This document shows positions 16,383 through 26,166 of a stretch of 64,000 bases of DNA, piece by piece. The notes under the pieces are model-generated. The model ran no database searches and was not told where the DNA came from. It saw only the letters and a list, made by a program, of their open reading frames with translations. Location of the stretch: assembly GCF_009870825.1 (NCBI RefSeq), contig NZ_WTWY01000019.1:1-64000 (forward strand), given 5' to 3'. The translations under genes were made by a program, and so were the position numbers. The stretch is from Paenibacillus sp. USDA918EY. GTDB lineage: Bacteria > Bacillota > Bacilli > Paenibacillales > Paenibacillaceae. The stretch's first letter is position 1; each line of letters begins with the position of its first letter.

Positions 16383-17840
16383 GTGTATGCGGACAGCAAC
16401 CGGTTGATACAAATCCTGCATAATCTGATCGGCAATGCGGTTAAATATTCCGATCAAGGCGTCGTGGAAGTAAGCGCCGCGGTGCTGGGCCAGCGGGTAG
16501 AGGTTCATGTCAGGGATACCGGGATCGGCATCCCGGCTCATCTCCAGGACCGGATATTCGATGCCTATGAGCAAGCTGCCGCAGCTTCTGATACCAATCC
16601 AGACGGAGGAACCGGGCTTGGACTCAGCATTACCAAGAAACTGGTAGAACTTCACGGAGGAGAAATCGTTGTGAGTTCCAGCCCGGGGGTGGGGTCCAGG
16701 TTCAGCTTTACTCTTCCTTTGGCGGGGCGAGCTTCGAATCAGAACGTCAGCCCGCAAGCAAAGGAGACGCAGCCAACGGATCTGCACATGCCGAATATGG
16801 AATTTCCTCTTTATATTCCAGGTAAAATCGACGAGCCGATTCTCGTAGTGGACGACGATTATGCCAATCTTCAATCCATGATCAACCTGTTCAAACTGGA
16901 GGGGCATTCCATTGTGGTCGTCAACCGTGGACAACTGGCGCTTCATGAGCTATCCCGAAGCTCCCATTTCTTTCTGGTCATCCTGGACATGACGATGCCC
17001 GATATGTCCGGGTACGAGGTGCTGAAGCAAATCAGAGAAAGATTCACCTCCTTCGAGCTGCCGGTATTGATGCTAACGGCCAGAAACCGGGCTGCCGATA
17101 TAAAATTATGCATGGAAAACGGGGCTAACGACTTTGTCGGGAAGCCGTTTGCAGCTGAGGAGTTAATGGCACGCGTACGGAGTCTAACCAAATTAAAGGC
17201 TTCGGTGAAAAATGCCAGGGATGCGGAAATCGCTTTTTTGCGATCCCAAATCAATCCGCATTTTCTGTTCAATGCTCTAAATTCCATTGCCGAATTATGC
17301 ATGGATGATCCCGAGCAGGCAGAGGAGTTGACCCTTCAGCTTTCGCAGTATTTAAGAGGCAGCTTCGATTTCAAACAGCTTGATTCCCTCACAACGCTGA
17401 GGAAAGAGCTGGAACTCGTGGAAGCTTACCTCCATATCGAAAAGGCTCGGTTCGGCCCCAGGTTGCATGTGGAATACGACGTGGACGCCAATCTGGAGAT
17501 CGGTATTCCTCCGCTTGTTCTGCAGCCTATTGTGGAAAACGCCATCCGACATGGACTGATGTCCAATTTTCGCGGAGGTACCGTAAAGCTATCCATCAAG
17601 AAGGCGACAGAGTCGTGGGTCAATTTTACAGTCGAAGACGATGGCAGCGGCATCGGGGATCAGAAGCTGCAGGCGCTGCTGACACCGGGGGCCGGAACAA
17701 AAGGTGTGGGACTATGGAATATAAGCCAGCGCATCAAGCTTCTTTACGGGACGAATCTAATTATTGAAAGCGTGGAAGGAACAGGAACGAAGGTTTCCTT
17801 CTCCATTCCCGCGGAGCCGATCAAGCCGACTGGAGGGTAA
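16383..17840 (+). CDS. Hybrid histidine kinase, C-terminal half: HATPase, receiver and LytS-type kinase
   Basis: About 485 residues continuing the frameshifted kinase. Order: HATPase_c with N-box [12 protein letters not shown]1 DTGIGI and G2 GGTGLGLSI; receiver domain with VDDDYAN, phospho-Asp in [12 protein letters not shown] and the conserved Lys in VGKPF; then a LytS/YehU-type kinase with [21 protein letters not shown] and a second ATPase ([26 protein letters not shown]). Two kinase modules of different families in one chain suggest it can phosphorylate both its own receiver and the next gene product. The apparent GTG start is only the first available codon after the frameshift; it is not a normal translation start. 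The response regulator begins four bases after its stop. Confidence 0.87.
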   Translation: MYADSNRLIQILHNLIGNAVKYSDQGVVEVSAAVLGQRVEVHVRDTGIGIPAHLQDRIFDAYEQAAAASDTNPDGGTGLGLSITKKLVELHGGEIVVSSSPGVGSRFSFTLPLAGRASNQNVSPQAKETQPTDLHMPNMEFPLYIPGKIDEPILVVDDDYANLQSMINLFKLEGHSIVVVNRGQLALHELSRSSHFFLVILDMTMPDMSGYEVLKQIRERFTSFELPVLMLTARNRAADIKLCMENGANDFVGKPFAAEELMARVRSLTKLKASVKNARDAEIAFLRSQINPHFLFNALNSIAELCMDDPEQAEELTLQLSQYLRGSFDFKQLDSLTTLRKELELVEAYLHIEKARFGPRLHVEYDVDANLEIGIPPLVLQPIVENAIRHGLMSNFRGGTVKLSIKKATESWVNFTVEDDGSGIGDQKLQALLTPGAGTKGVGLWNISQRIKLLYGTNLIIESVEGTGTKVSFSIPAEPIKPTGG

Positions 17841-17843
17841 GGT

Positions 17844-18953
17844 ATGCTGCGAGCTATGATCGTAGATGATGAAGAATTATCGCAGAAACGTTTGAGAAGA
17901 ATTTTGTCCGAGAGCGGAACCGTTGAAATATGCGCAGCTTTTTTGGATCCGTTGGAAGCCTATGAATATGTGAGGACTAGTCCGATAGACGTCGTCTTTT
18001 TGGATATTTCAATGCCGGAAATGAATGGTATGAAGCTTTCCAGCCTGCTGGCTGAGCTCGATGATTCCATAGATTTGGTGTTTGTCACAGGGTATGACGA
18101 ATATGCCTTGCAAGCTTTCGAAGTCAATGCCCTCGATTATGTGCTGAAACCAGTCACTTCGGAACGAATTCGTAAGACGCTGAATAAGATCGGAAAAAGA
18201 CGCGGGTATGCACCTGCCGAATCAGGCATAGCCGTTCATCTATTTAACGGATTTAAAATCATGCAGCGCGGACAACCTCACGCCCAGCTAAAACTGAGAA
18301 GCCCTAAAACGGAGGAATTGTTTGCCTTTCTGCTGTGCAAGGGTACGGTAAGCAAGGAAGAAATCATCGATACGTTATGGAACGGCCTGGAGCCTCAAAA
18401 AGCATGGAAAAACCTGAACCAGACCCTCTACTATATTCGCAAAGCGATTCATGACAATAAGGCGGGGCAGTGCATCGAGGCAGGCCGGAATGACATCCGT
18501 ATTCTTGAGGGCAGCATGTATTGTGATTTATACGAGTTTGAAAACGTGGCGAAGCAGATTAGAATGAACCCGTCGCAACATGAGCATCTGCTGGAGAGAG
18601 CCCTCTCCCTGTACACGGGACCTTTATTGCAAGGCAAATCTTATGAGTGGGCAGGCAGCATCATTCACCGTCTCGAACAAAAGTATTTAGAAATGCTGGA
18701 GGCAGCCGCAAGACACTATCTCCAGCGCAATGATCCCGCCAAATCGCTGTATTACTTTGGAGAAATCGTGAAGCGGGAATCTCTCCGGGAAGATATCCAT
18801 GATGAGATGATCCGGCTTTATGCTCGGCTTGGGAGAAAGAACGAAGCGCTACAGCAATACCGCCTGCTGGAGGAAACCCTTCTGCGGGAACTTGGCATGA
18901 GGCCGGAACCGCATCTTAAAGAGCATATCGAGAAATTGCTGCATACGAATTAG
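17844..18953 (+). CDS. Response regulator with BTAD (SARP-type) output
   Basis: 369 residues. Residues 1-120 are a receiver (acidic VDDEE, phospho-Asp in VVFLDISMPEMNG, Lys in VLKPV). About 135-225 form an OmpR/SARP-like winged helix (LFNGFKIMQRG, LRSPKTEELFAFLLCKG, LNQTLYYIRKAIHD). About 225-369 are a bacterial transcriptional activator domain of TPR-like helices (ALSLYTGPLLQGKSYEW, HDEMIRLYARLGRKNEALQQY). It forms a two-component pair with the kinase upstream, four bases away. The large SLH surface-protein gene follows a terminator and may be a target, which is inference. The output domain type is uncommon behind a LytS-type kinase. Confidence 0.88.
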   Translation: MLRAMIVDDEELSQKRLRRILSESGTVEICAAFLDPLEAYEYVRTSPIDVVFLDISMPEMNGMKLSSLLAELDDSIDLVFVTGYDEYALQAFEVNALDYVLKPVTSERIRKTLNKIGKRRGYAPAESGIAVHLFNGFKIMQRGQPHAQLKLRSPKTEELFAFLLCKGTVSKEEIIDTLWNGLEPQKAWKNLNQTLYYIRKAIHDNKAGQCIEAGRNDIRILEGSMYCDLYEFENVAKQIRMNPSQHEHLLERALSLYTGPLLQGKSYEWAGSIIHRLEQKYLEMLEAAARHYLQRNDPAKSLYYFGEIVKRESLREDIHDEMIRLYARLGRKNEALQQYRLLEETLLRELGMRPEPHLKEHIEKLLHTN

Positions 18954-18960
18954 CTGAACT

Positions 18961-18997
18961 AAGAGCCTTCGAATCGACTGCATTCGGGGGCTCTTTC
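18961..18997 (+). terminator. Intrinsic terminator after the response regulator gene
   Basis: AAGAGCC...TTCGAA pairs with TTCG...GGGCTCTT across a short loop, followed by TCTTGTTTATTTTT. Confidence 0.75.
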
Positions 18998-19085
18998 TTG
19001 TTTATTTTTTGTTTATCGCGCTCATGTATAATAAACCCGATTTTTGTCGCAGAAAAAAACAGACTGAACAAGAGGGGATCTGAAC

Positions 19086-22000
19086 ATGAAGCAATCATTC
19101 ACAAAAATAGCTATTTGCTCCACGTTGTCATTGGGGCTCGCCGTATCTGGTGTCGGCCCGGTCCATTCTGTATTGGCACAGACCGGGTCAAGCTTAGTAT
19201 GGATTGACAACAGTCCAGCAGCACTGCCGTCCATCAATGAAGACGATGCGAACAGCGCAGGAGCGCGCATATCCGATCTTCTGTCAGGGAAAGTTTCGGA
19301 CCCGATGAATGTAGGAGTCGCGATTACGAACTTGGATAATGCCCATGGTAATTGGCAGTATTATAACGCCAGCATCGGTCTTTGGTATAATATCGAACCG
19401 ACTTCGGACAATCACGTCTTATTGCTAAAAAGCACGGATCAAATCAGATTCGTCCCTGCAAGGGATTGGAATGGAGACACTTCAGTAAGGTATAAGCTAT
19501 GGGATGCTTCAGCAAACAGCCTCCAGAAGTACAGTTATGTGGACTCGACGAGTTATTCGGGATTCAGTTCGGATTTGGGATCGGCCAGCATTCATGTTCT
19601 GCCTGTGAACGACCCACCCTATCTGACCGAAATCAGCGGAGGGGACTACCTCAGCTTCGATGGCAACGGGGATTACGTGACCTTTCCGGATTTTGGGATG
19701 TACGGGAACTCCTTTACCGTAGAAGGATACCTGAAAGTGAATGCCTTTCAAACATGGATGCGATTTTTCGATTCTTCGATTGGTATGAACAACTATAATG
19801 TGTTTGTCGGATTCGACAGAACCAAAATGAATTTCTCCTCCTACACAGGTCAATATCCAGGGGCCGGCGGCAATATTACGACACAAGAAAACTTCCCGAT
19901 CTCACAATGGGTTCATGTGGCGATTGTCTATGACCAAACCCAAAAGACCGGAAGCATATACTGGGACGGCGCGCTAAAAGCTCGGGGACCAATGGATTTA
20001 AGCGTAATCGGTAACAAGCCCAGACCAAACAACTGGCTTGGCAAAAGCACATGGGCACAGGATGGCGATTTTAATGGCGGCATGAAGGATGTAAGATTCT
20101 GGAGCAAAGCGAAGAGCCAAGACGAAATTATTCGCGGGATGAACGATGATTTGACAGGTTCCGAAGCTGATCTGGTTGCCAATTATAAACTAAATGACCG
20201 CAGCAGCGGCAATATTGCAGTGAATACGGGAGGAACACGAAACAACGGTACGATCAGCAACGCTACCTGGGCGCAAAATACGGGCTTTGTAGGAAGTACG
20301 ATCACGGATAAAAACAAGTCGGTGGCGAGAACGTTTAAAGTACTCGATCCTGACGAAGGGGACCAGATTCAAGTATCGGCCCGTTCTTCCAATCCATCAT
20401 TGATCGCTGACCAGAACCTCGTCATGACAGGCAGCGGCGACGAACGAACGTTAACGATGACTCCTGCCGCCAATGCTTATGGTCAATCTGTCATCACCGT
20501 GACTCTGAATGACGGAAGCGTAAGCACAACGTATTCCTTTACACTCAACGTGAACAATACCTGGGACGTTCTCGTTACAGGCGTTACCCTCGATTCAAAA
20601 AACTTGGAACTTACCGTAGGCGGAGCAACCCAAACATTGATTGCGGCCGTGGAACCCGCAGATGCGGCGGATCGAAGCGTCACCTGGAAATCCAGCGATG
20701 AAACGGTGGCTACCGTGGATCGGAACGGAGTCGTGACGCCGGTAGGTCCCGGAAATGCAACGATTACGGTGGAAACGACCGACGGAAGCTTTAAAGATAC
20801 AGCAGCGGTTCATGTCGCGGACAAGCCGAGTGCCCCGACCGACGTAAAGGCCATTGCCGGAGACGGAGAAGCCACGATCAGCTTCAAAGAACCGGATCGT
20901 AACGGTGGGAGCCCGATTACTCAGTATACGGTTATCGTGAGTCCGGGAGGCAAGACCGTTACCGGTAGCGCCAGCCCGATTAAGGTAACCGGATTAGATA
21001 ACGGGACTCCCTACACCTTTACGGTGATCGCGACGAATCGTGCAGGCGATTCGGCAGCTTCGGCATCGTCGGGCGCAGTTACCCCGGTGCCGCCTGCGCC
21101 GGGTGCTCCGGTCATGAAGCCGCCTGTTGCCGGCAATGGTCAAGTGGCGCTTGCCTGGGACCCCGTAGACGAAGCAACCGGATATAAAGTTTTCCAAAGT
21201 GAAAATCCTGACGCGATTGATACCGAGGTAGCGACCGTCACCGGCTCCGTGTACAATTATTTGGCCACCGGCCTGACAAACGGCTCGACTTATTATTTTG
21301 CCGTGAAGGCAACGAATCTGGGCGAAGACAGCCCTGCCTCCCTGCCTGTAAGCGCAACGCCGGTAACCACTCCCGCCGCCCCGACGAATGTGAAGGCCGT
21401 CGCAGGCAACGGTGAAGTGACGATTACGTTCACCCCTCCCGCGGACAATGGCGGCAGACCGATTACGGGGTATGAAGTGACAGCCCAGCCAGGCGGCATG
21501 ATCGTCACTGGAGCAGCCAGTCCAATTACGGTTACCGGGTTAACCAACGGCGCGAGTTATACATTTACGGTTAAAGCGATAAGCAGTGCCGGCAGCGGCG
21601 AATCTTCGGCAGAATCGAATCCGGTTATACCAAAACAGCCATCGAGCGGGGACGATTCCAATACGCCGGCACCGACGCCAGTACCGCCAACAACAACCGT
21701 GCCGACGGCTCCGGCGGCTCCGCCAAAAGTCGATACGAGCACAGCTGTACTGGTCAATGGCAACTCGGAAAAGGCCGGAAACATCACAACTTCCAAGCGC
21801 GATGGCCAAACCGTTACTACGGTAGCTCTCGATCCGAAAAAGCTGGAAGATATGCTCCAAGCAGCGGGGCAGCATGCGCTTGTTACGATTCCCGTGACCG
21901 CGGATTCCGATACGGTTGCCTCCGAATTAAACGGTCAGATGGTTAAAAGTATGGAGAATAAACAGGCCGTCTTGCAAATCAAAACAAACCGGGCGACGTT

Positions 22001-22985
22001 TACCCTTCCAGCACAACAAATAGACATCGACTCAATCTCCAACCAGATCGGCAAATCGGTAGCTTTGCAGGACATCAAGGTACGAATCGAAATGGCGACT
22101 CCTGCTGCGGACAAAGTAAAAGCCTTGGACAAAGCCGCTGCCGATGGATCGTTCACCCTTGTTGCACGTCCGGTTGAATTTACAATTCGGGGCATTTACG
22201 GGGATAAAGTGATTGAAGTGTCGAAATTCAACGCTTTCGTGGAGCGTATGATCGCGATTCCGGACGGCGTCGACCCAAGCAAAATTACGACAGGCGTGGC
22301 TGTTGATCCGGATGGAAGGGTCCGCCATGTACCGACCAAAATTACAGTGATCGACGGAAAGTATTATGCCAAAATCAACAGCTTAACCAATGACGTGTAT
22401 TCGGTCGTCTGGCATCCGCTCGAATTCGGCGATGCGGCAAACCACTGGGCTAAAGCCTCCGTTAATGAGATGGGATCGCGCATGGTTATCGAAGGCATGG
22501 GAGACGGCCGGTTCGGTCCGGACCGCGACATTACCCGCGCCGAGTTCGCCGCTATCGTCGTTCGTGGCCTGGGGCTGAAGCCTGAAGAAGGAGCCGCGCC
22601 ATTCCAGGATGTGAAGACATCGGATTGGTACAGCGGAGCAATCGAAACAGCATCCGCTTATCGGCTGATCCAAGGTTTCGAGGACGGCACCTTCCGTCCG
22701 AACGATAAGATTACCCGTGAGCAGGCTATGGCGATCGTCGCTAAAGCGATGAAGCTTACGGGCCTTGCAGCGAAGCTTAATCAACAATCGGCGGAAAAAA
22801 CGCTAGCGCCGTATAAGGATGCTGCGCATGCCGCACGCTGGGCACAGCAAAGCATCGCAGATTGCCTGCAGGCCGGTATCGTGACAGGCCGAAGCAGTAC
22901 CCGGCTTGCACCAGCATCATTCATCACAAGAGCAGAAGTAGCCGCGGTCGTAGAGCGGCTGCTGCAAAAGTCCGACCTGATATAA
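19086..22985 (+). CDS. Large SLH-domain surface protein with LamG, Big2 and FN3 domains
   Basis: 1299 residues. A signal peptide (about 1-34) is followed by an N-terminal beta region, a LamG/concanavalin A-like domain (about 180-400; FTVEGYLKVN, WVHVAIVYDQT, FNGGMKDVRFWSKA), a cadherin-like repeat (about 410-495), a Big2 Ig-like domain (about 500-580; VTGVTLDSKNLELTVGGATQ and VTWKSSDETVATVD), three FN3 domains (about 580-855), a Pro/Thr-rich linker, a domain I do not recognise (about 890-1105), and three SLH domains (about 1110-1299; HWAKASVNEMGSR, RFGPDRDITRAEF, TFRPNDKITREQA). SLH domains bind pyruvylated secondary wall polymer, so the protein sits on the cell wall; LamG and FN3 suggest glycan or matrix contacts. 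Enzyme activity is not evident. Confidence 0.92.
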   Translation: MKQSFTKIAICSTLSLGLAVSGVGPVHSVLAQTGSSLVWIDNSPAALPSINEDDANSAGARISDLLSGKVSDPMNVGVAITNLDNAHGNWQYYNASIGLWYNIEPTSDNHVLLLKSTDQIRFVPARDWNGDTSVRYKLWDASANSLQKYSYVDSTSYSGFSSDLGSASIHVLPVNDPPYLTEISGGDYLSFDGNGDYVTFPDFGMYGNSFTVEGYLKVNAFQTWMRFFDSSIGMNNYNVFVGFDRTKMNFSSYTGQYPGAGGNITTQENFPISQWVHVAIVYDQTQKTGSIYWDGALKARGPMDLSVIGNKPRPNNWLGKSTWAQDGDFNGGMKDVRFWSKAKSQDEIIRGMNDDLTGSEADLVANYKLNDRSSGNIAVNTGGTRNNGTISNATWAQNTGFVGSTITDKNKSVARTFKVLDPDEGDQIQVSARSSNPSLIADQNLVMTGSGDERTLTMTPAANAYGQSVITVTLNDGSVSTTYSFTLNVNNTWDVLVTGVTLDSKNLELTVGGATQTLIAAVEPADAADRSVTWKSSDETVATVDRNGVVTPVGPGNATITVETTDGSFKDTAAVHVADKPSAPTDVKAIAGDGEATISFKEPDRNGGSPITQYTVIVSPGGKTVTGSASPIKVTGLDNGTPYTFTVIATNRAGDSAASASSGAVTPVPPAPGAPVMKPPVAGNGQVALAWDPVDEATGYKVFQSENPDAIDTEVATVTGSVYNYLATGLTNGSTYYFAVKATNLGEDSPASLPVSATPVTTPAAPTNVKAVAGNGEVTITFTPPADNGGRPITGYEVTAQPGGMIVTGAASPITVTGLTNGASYTFTVKAISSAGSGESSAESNPVIPKQPSSGDDSNTPAPTPVPPTTTVPTAPAAPPKVDTSTAVLVNGNSEKAGNITTSKRDGQTVTTVALDPKKLEDMLQAAGQHALVTIPVTADSDTVASELNGQMVKSMENKQAVLQIKTNRATFTLPAQQIDIDSISNQIGKSVALQDIKVRIEMATPAADKVKALDKAAADGSFTLVARPVEFTIRGIYGDKVIEVSKFNAFVERMIAIPDGVDPSKITTGVAVDPDGRVRHVPTKITVIDGKYYAKINSLTNDVYSVVWHPLEFGDAANHWAKASVNEMGSRMVIEGMGDGRFGPDRDITRAEFAAIVVRGLGLKPEEGAAPFQDVKTSDWYSGAIETASAYRLIQGFEDGTFRPNDKITREQAMAIVAKAMKLTGLAAKLNQQSAEKTLAPYKDAAHAARWAQQSIADCLQAGIVTGRSSTRLAPASFITRAEVAAVVERLLQKSDLI

Positions 22986-23004
22986 TACGTAAATCCATAT
23001 AGAG

Positions 23005-23061
23005 AAAGGGTTATCCCGATACAGTTCAGCTCACTGCGTTCTGTTTCGGATAACCCTTTTT
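23005..23061 (+). terminator. Intrinsic terminator after the surface-protein gene
   Basis: AAAGGGTTATCC pairs with GGATAACCCTTT, and the strand continues with TTTATCG. Confidence 0.85.
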
Positions 23062-23250
23062 ATCGTCATGGGGCAGTGTTCTCTTTTTTCAAAATGTTCA
23101 AACAAACGACTAAAAATGCATTCCCATCGGTAAAACTGACCTTTTGGCATGGGTCGTTCGAAAGTGGCCCCTTCATCCCCGGCATGTTATAATTAACATA
23201 TATTGGAATTATTGTCGATGTCCCCATTTTACAAACCGGGAGGGAAACAA

Positions 23251-24486
23251 ATGCAGAAAGAAATCATCTCCTTAGCAGAAATCACGCAGTTTCAATCCGC
23301 CGCGGAAGAGTTTAGTCCTTTGGATTGGTACAAACGCAAACTGGAACAGGAACCGATCAGCTACAACGAAGCAACGGATTCGTGGAACGTTTTCCGGTAT
23401 GAAGACGTTAAAAGAGTGCTGAGCGACCATGAATATTTCTCCAGCGTCAGAGCCCGGACCACCATCAGCGTCGGCGCGGACAATGAGGAAGGCCAACATT
23501 CTTCCGGCCGCATCAATTTGAATTCGGATCCTCCCGAGCACCGGAAAAGCCGCAGTCTCCTTTCCGCCGCTTTTACGCCAAGAAGCCTGAAGTTATGGGA
23601 GCCGCGCATCCATGAGGTGGTCAACCAGTTGATCAAGGACATGGGCGACGAACCGGTCATCGACATCGTCAAAACGTTTTCCGGCGCGCTGCCTACCATC
23701 GTGATCGCAGACCTGCTTGGCGTTCCGTCGAAGGACCGTTTTTTATTCAAAGAATGGGTCGACCATTTGTTCCTTCCGCTTCCCAAAGAAAACCTCGAAG
23801 ACGTTCAGGAGCTGAAACGGCAGGCGGCCAAAAACTACTACAGCTATCTCTACCCTCATGTCGTCCATAAAAGAACGAACCTTGCCGACGATATCATCTC
23901 GGATTTGATTCAAGCGGAAGTGGACGGCGAACGTCTGACGGATGACGAAATCGTCCGGATGACCATGTTTATCCTGGGAGCCGGCATCGAAACGACAAGC
24001 CACCTGCTGGCCTGCACCTTTTATTCGTTTTTATACGATAACGACCGGATTTATAATGAGGTGCAGTCGAACCGCGAGCTGCTGCCGAATACCGTGGAAG
24101 AAATGCTCCGCTACCGTTTTCATATCGCCAAAATGGATCGGACGGTAAAAACGGACAACGACGTGCTCGGCGTTCCGCTAAAAAAAGGCGATGTCGTCGT
24201 AGCCTGGATGAGCGCCGCCAATATGGACAAAGAGGTGTTCGAGGACCCCTTCACTTTGAACATTCACCGGCCCAACAACAATAAGCATCTCACCTTCGGC
24301 AACGGGCCGCATTTTTGCCTGGGAGCCCCGCTTGCACGGCTGGAGGCCAACATCGGCCTGGGACGGTTTATGGATCATTTTCAGCGCATCGAACCCGTAC
24401 CCGGTTTCAAGCTTGAGGAGCATCTGACGCCCTCCGCCGCCGGACAAACGCTGGCTTCCCTTCCGGTACGCGTTCATCGCAGGTAG
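23251..24486 (+). CDS. Cytochrome P450
   Basis: A 411-residue soluble bacterial P450. The oxygen-activating I-helix is GAGIETTSHLLA, the ExxR of the K-helix is EEMLR, and the heme-ligand loop is FGNGPHFCLGAPLARLE with the axial cysteine. The start at 23251 is chosen because GGGAGGGAAACAA stands before it; the frame stays open to 23203 but that part has no ribosome site. No ferredoxin or reductase gene is adjacent, so electrons must come from elsewhere. Substrate is unknown; CYP107/CYP109-like fatty acid or polyketide hydroxylases are the nearest by feel. Terminators flank it, so it is a single-gene unit. Confidence 0.93.
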   Translation: MQKEIISLAEITQFQSAAEEFSPLDWYKRKLEQEPISYNEATDSWNVFRYEDVKRVLSDHEYFSSVRARTTISVGADNEEGQHSSGRINLNSDPPEHRKSRSLLSAAFTPRSLKLWEPRIHEVVNQLIKDMGDEPVIDIVKTFSGALPTIVIADLLGVPSKDRFLFKEWVDHLFLPLPKENLEDVQELKRQAAKNYYSYLYPHVVHKRTNLADDIISDLIQAEVDGERLTDDEIVRMTMFILGAGIETTSHLLACTFYSFLYDNDRIYNEVQSNRELLPNTVEEMLRYRFHIAKMDRTVKTDNDVLGVPLKKGDVVVAWMSAANMDKEVFEDPFTLNIHRPNNNKHLTFGNGPHFCLGAPLARLEANIGLGRFMDHFQRIEPVPGFKLEEHLTPSAAGQTLASLPVRVHRR

Positions 24487-24520
24487 ACCCCTTTCTTGCT
24501 GAAAGTTTCCCATGCAACAC

Positions 24521-24552
24521 AAAAAGCCTCTTCCAAACGGAAGGGGCTTTTT
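24521..24552. terminator. Bidirectional terminator between the P450 and oxidase genes
   Basis: AAAAAGCCTCTTCC at 24521-24534 pairs with GGAAGGGGCTTTTT at 24539-24552 around AAAC. It serves the plus-strand P450 and probably the convergent oxidase. Confidence 0.85.
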
Positions 24553-24616
24553 AGCGGAGGTTTCTAAGTTCAAAGCACCAAGTCGAATGAATTCAGGCTT
24601 TTATCCACTTGTTGAT

Positions 24617-25744
24617 TCAGTTTTCTTCCATTGCCAGTCGAAGGTCATAATCTTCGATATCGATATCCAAATCCATCCCCAGCGCCAGCTTTGCCAGCTG
24701 ACTGCCCATAAACGGGCCCACGGTCAGTCCGGACGCTCCGAGCCCGTTCGCCGCATAGAGGTTGTCCCAACCCGGCATTGCGCCAATCACCGGCAGGAAG
24801 CCGGGCGTAAAAGGCCGGAACCCGACCCGTACCTCCTGAAACGTGCTGTCCGCCAAACCGGGAGCGAGTTCCAGTCCTTTGTTGAGAACTTCCTGCATCC
24901 CCCCTGCCGTGATTCTCGTATCATAGCCGTCCACTTCGTTTTCGTGGGTCGCCCCGATCACGATTTTTTGCTCCCCGAAAGCGAGCAGGTATTGGTCCGA
25001 AGGCGGCATGATGACAGGCCACTCGCCGGTGTCCTCTTCATGCTGGACCTGCAGGTGCATAATTTGCGCCTTTTGAAAGCGCACGTTAAATCGAATGCCT
25101 AACGGCTGCAGCAGCTGACCCGCCCATGCGCCGGCGCATACCACCGTTTGGTCGGCCGGGAAGTATTCCCCGCCAACCTTGGCGCCTGTTACACGGTTCG
25201 ACTGATACGTTAGGACGGCGTCACCCTGCATAAAAACGGCTCCATGCCTTTGCGCCGACCGGATCAGCGCATCGCGCAGCGCACGTCCGTCGACGCGGGC
25301 GGCACCGCTGATCCGCACCGATTGATATCCTTCTCCGAGCAATGGAAAACGGTCATGGGTCTCCTGCTCATTCAGCCGGGCAATGTCTCCGATTTCCGGG
25401 GCATCCTCTTTACGCAGCAAGGCCCGCTCCTCCATCTTCCGGATTTTTTCCGGATCATGATGGATGCTCAGGGCACCTACTTGAGCGTACCCGGTTTCCG
25501 TTTCGCCCTCTTTTGTAAGATCCTCGATCAATCCGGGATAAAAGCGCGCCCCGGCCTTTGCCAACCGGTACCAAGCCTGATTGCGGCGCTGCGACAACCA
25601 AGGACAGATGATGCCCGCAGCGGCATCCGTCGCTTGGCCGTGATCTTTGCGGTCGATGATAAGGACATCCGCTCCCATTTTTGCCAGCTGATAAGCGGTA
25701 GATGCCCCAAGAATCCCGGATCCGATGACGATGACTTTCTTCAT
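24617..25744 (-). CDS. FAD-dependent oxidoreductase (DAO family)
   Basis: About 375 residues. The N-terminus is a dinucleotide-binding fold (KKVIVIGSGILGASTAYQLAKMGADVLIIDRKD). Later segments ARVDGRALRDALI, VVCAGAWAG and RVGFRPFTPGFLPVIG with GLGASGLTVGP are typical of D-amino acid/glycine oxidases and ThiO-like proteins. The reaction is probably oxidation of an amino acid or N-methyl amine with transfer to oxygen. The ATG at 25744 gives the GSGILG fold at the usual distance and has GGAAAGGATTGGAG before it; a TTG at 25762 in the same frame is less likely. Substrate unknown. AzlCD genes follow upstream on the same strand but are separated by about 100 bp. Confidence 0.88.
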   Translation of the reverse strand: MKKVIVIGSGILGASTAYQLAKMGADVLIIDRKDHGQATDAAAGIICPWLSQRRNQAWYRLAKAGARFYPGLIEDLTKEGETETGYAQVGALSIHHDPEKIRKMEERALLRKEDAPEIGDIARLNEQETHDRFPLLGEGYQSVRISGAARVDGRALRDALIRSAQRHGAVFMQGDAVLTYQSNRVTGAKVGGEYFPADQTVVCAGAWAGQLLQPLGIRFNVRFQKAQIMHLQVQHEEDTGEWPVIMPPSDQYLLAFGEQKIVIGATHENEVDGYDTRITAGGMQEVLNKGLELAPGLADSTFQEVRVGFRPFTPGFLPVIGAMPGWDNLYAANGLGASGLTVGPFMGSQLAKLALGMDLDIDIEDYDLRLAMEEN

Positions 25745-25810
25745 GACTCCAATCCTTTCCAAATCATGAGGTCGCTATTTCAATAATACGTAAAACCGAT
25801 GTTGCCAAAC

Positions 25811-25837
25811 GCTTTTTAACTTTTTAGCTTTTTAGCT
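25811..25837. repeat. Short tandem repeat (CTTTTTA-type)
   Basis: About four 8-9 base units of the form CTTTTTAR stand in tandem just after the azlD stop. It is probably slippage-generated and may double as a weak terminator region. Confidence 0.55.
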
Positions 25838-25839
25838 TT

Positions 25840-26166
25840 TTATAGGATAAACCGCAAAACCATTACCGTGAGGATGCCTACCACGACCGTCCCCAACAAG
25901 CTTCGCGTGAGGATGGCCGTCGCAAATGTCGGCAACGCCGCCAATATTTCGATGTAATTTCGGGATATTTCAAACTTCCCGTCAGCCATAAACAATTCCT
26001 GCCCAATCAAAGCGGCCATCACCGCGACGGGCACGTAGTTCAGCCATCTCATGGCCCATTCCGGCAATTGCATCCGGCTAAGCACCATCAGCGGAAGGAC
26101 CCTTGGCAGGAGCGTTACAATCGATGCCCCCATAATCGCCAACAGGATATGCCATCTTATTTCCAT
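25840..26166 (-). CDS. azlD: AzlD, branched-chain amino acid exporter subunit
   Basis: 108 residues, four membrane helices; opens MEIRWHILLAIMGASIVTLLPRVLPL and ends in a hydrophobic VVVGILTVMVLRFIL. AzlD is the small partner of AzlC and together they export branched-chain amino acids or azaleucine. The frame continues upstream, but that part is the shadow of azlC; the ATG at 26166 overlaps the azlC end by 10 bases, as usual for this pair, and has GGTGGTGG before it. Confidence 0.9.
   Translation of the reverse strand: MEIRWHILLAIMGASIVTLLPRVLPLMVLSRMQLPEWAMRWLNYVPVAVMAALIGQELFMADGKFEISRNYIEILAALPTFATAILTRSLLGTVVVGILTVMVLRFIL

Noticed and set aside
25244-25786. Open frame opposite the DAO-family gene
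   Set aside because: Shadow of the oxidase coding strand; no recognisable protein.
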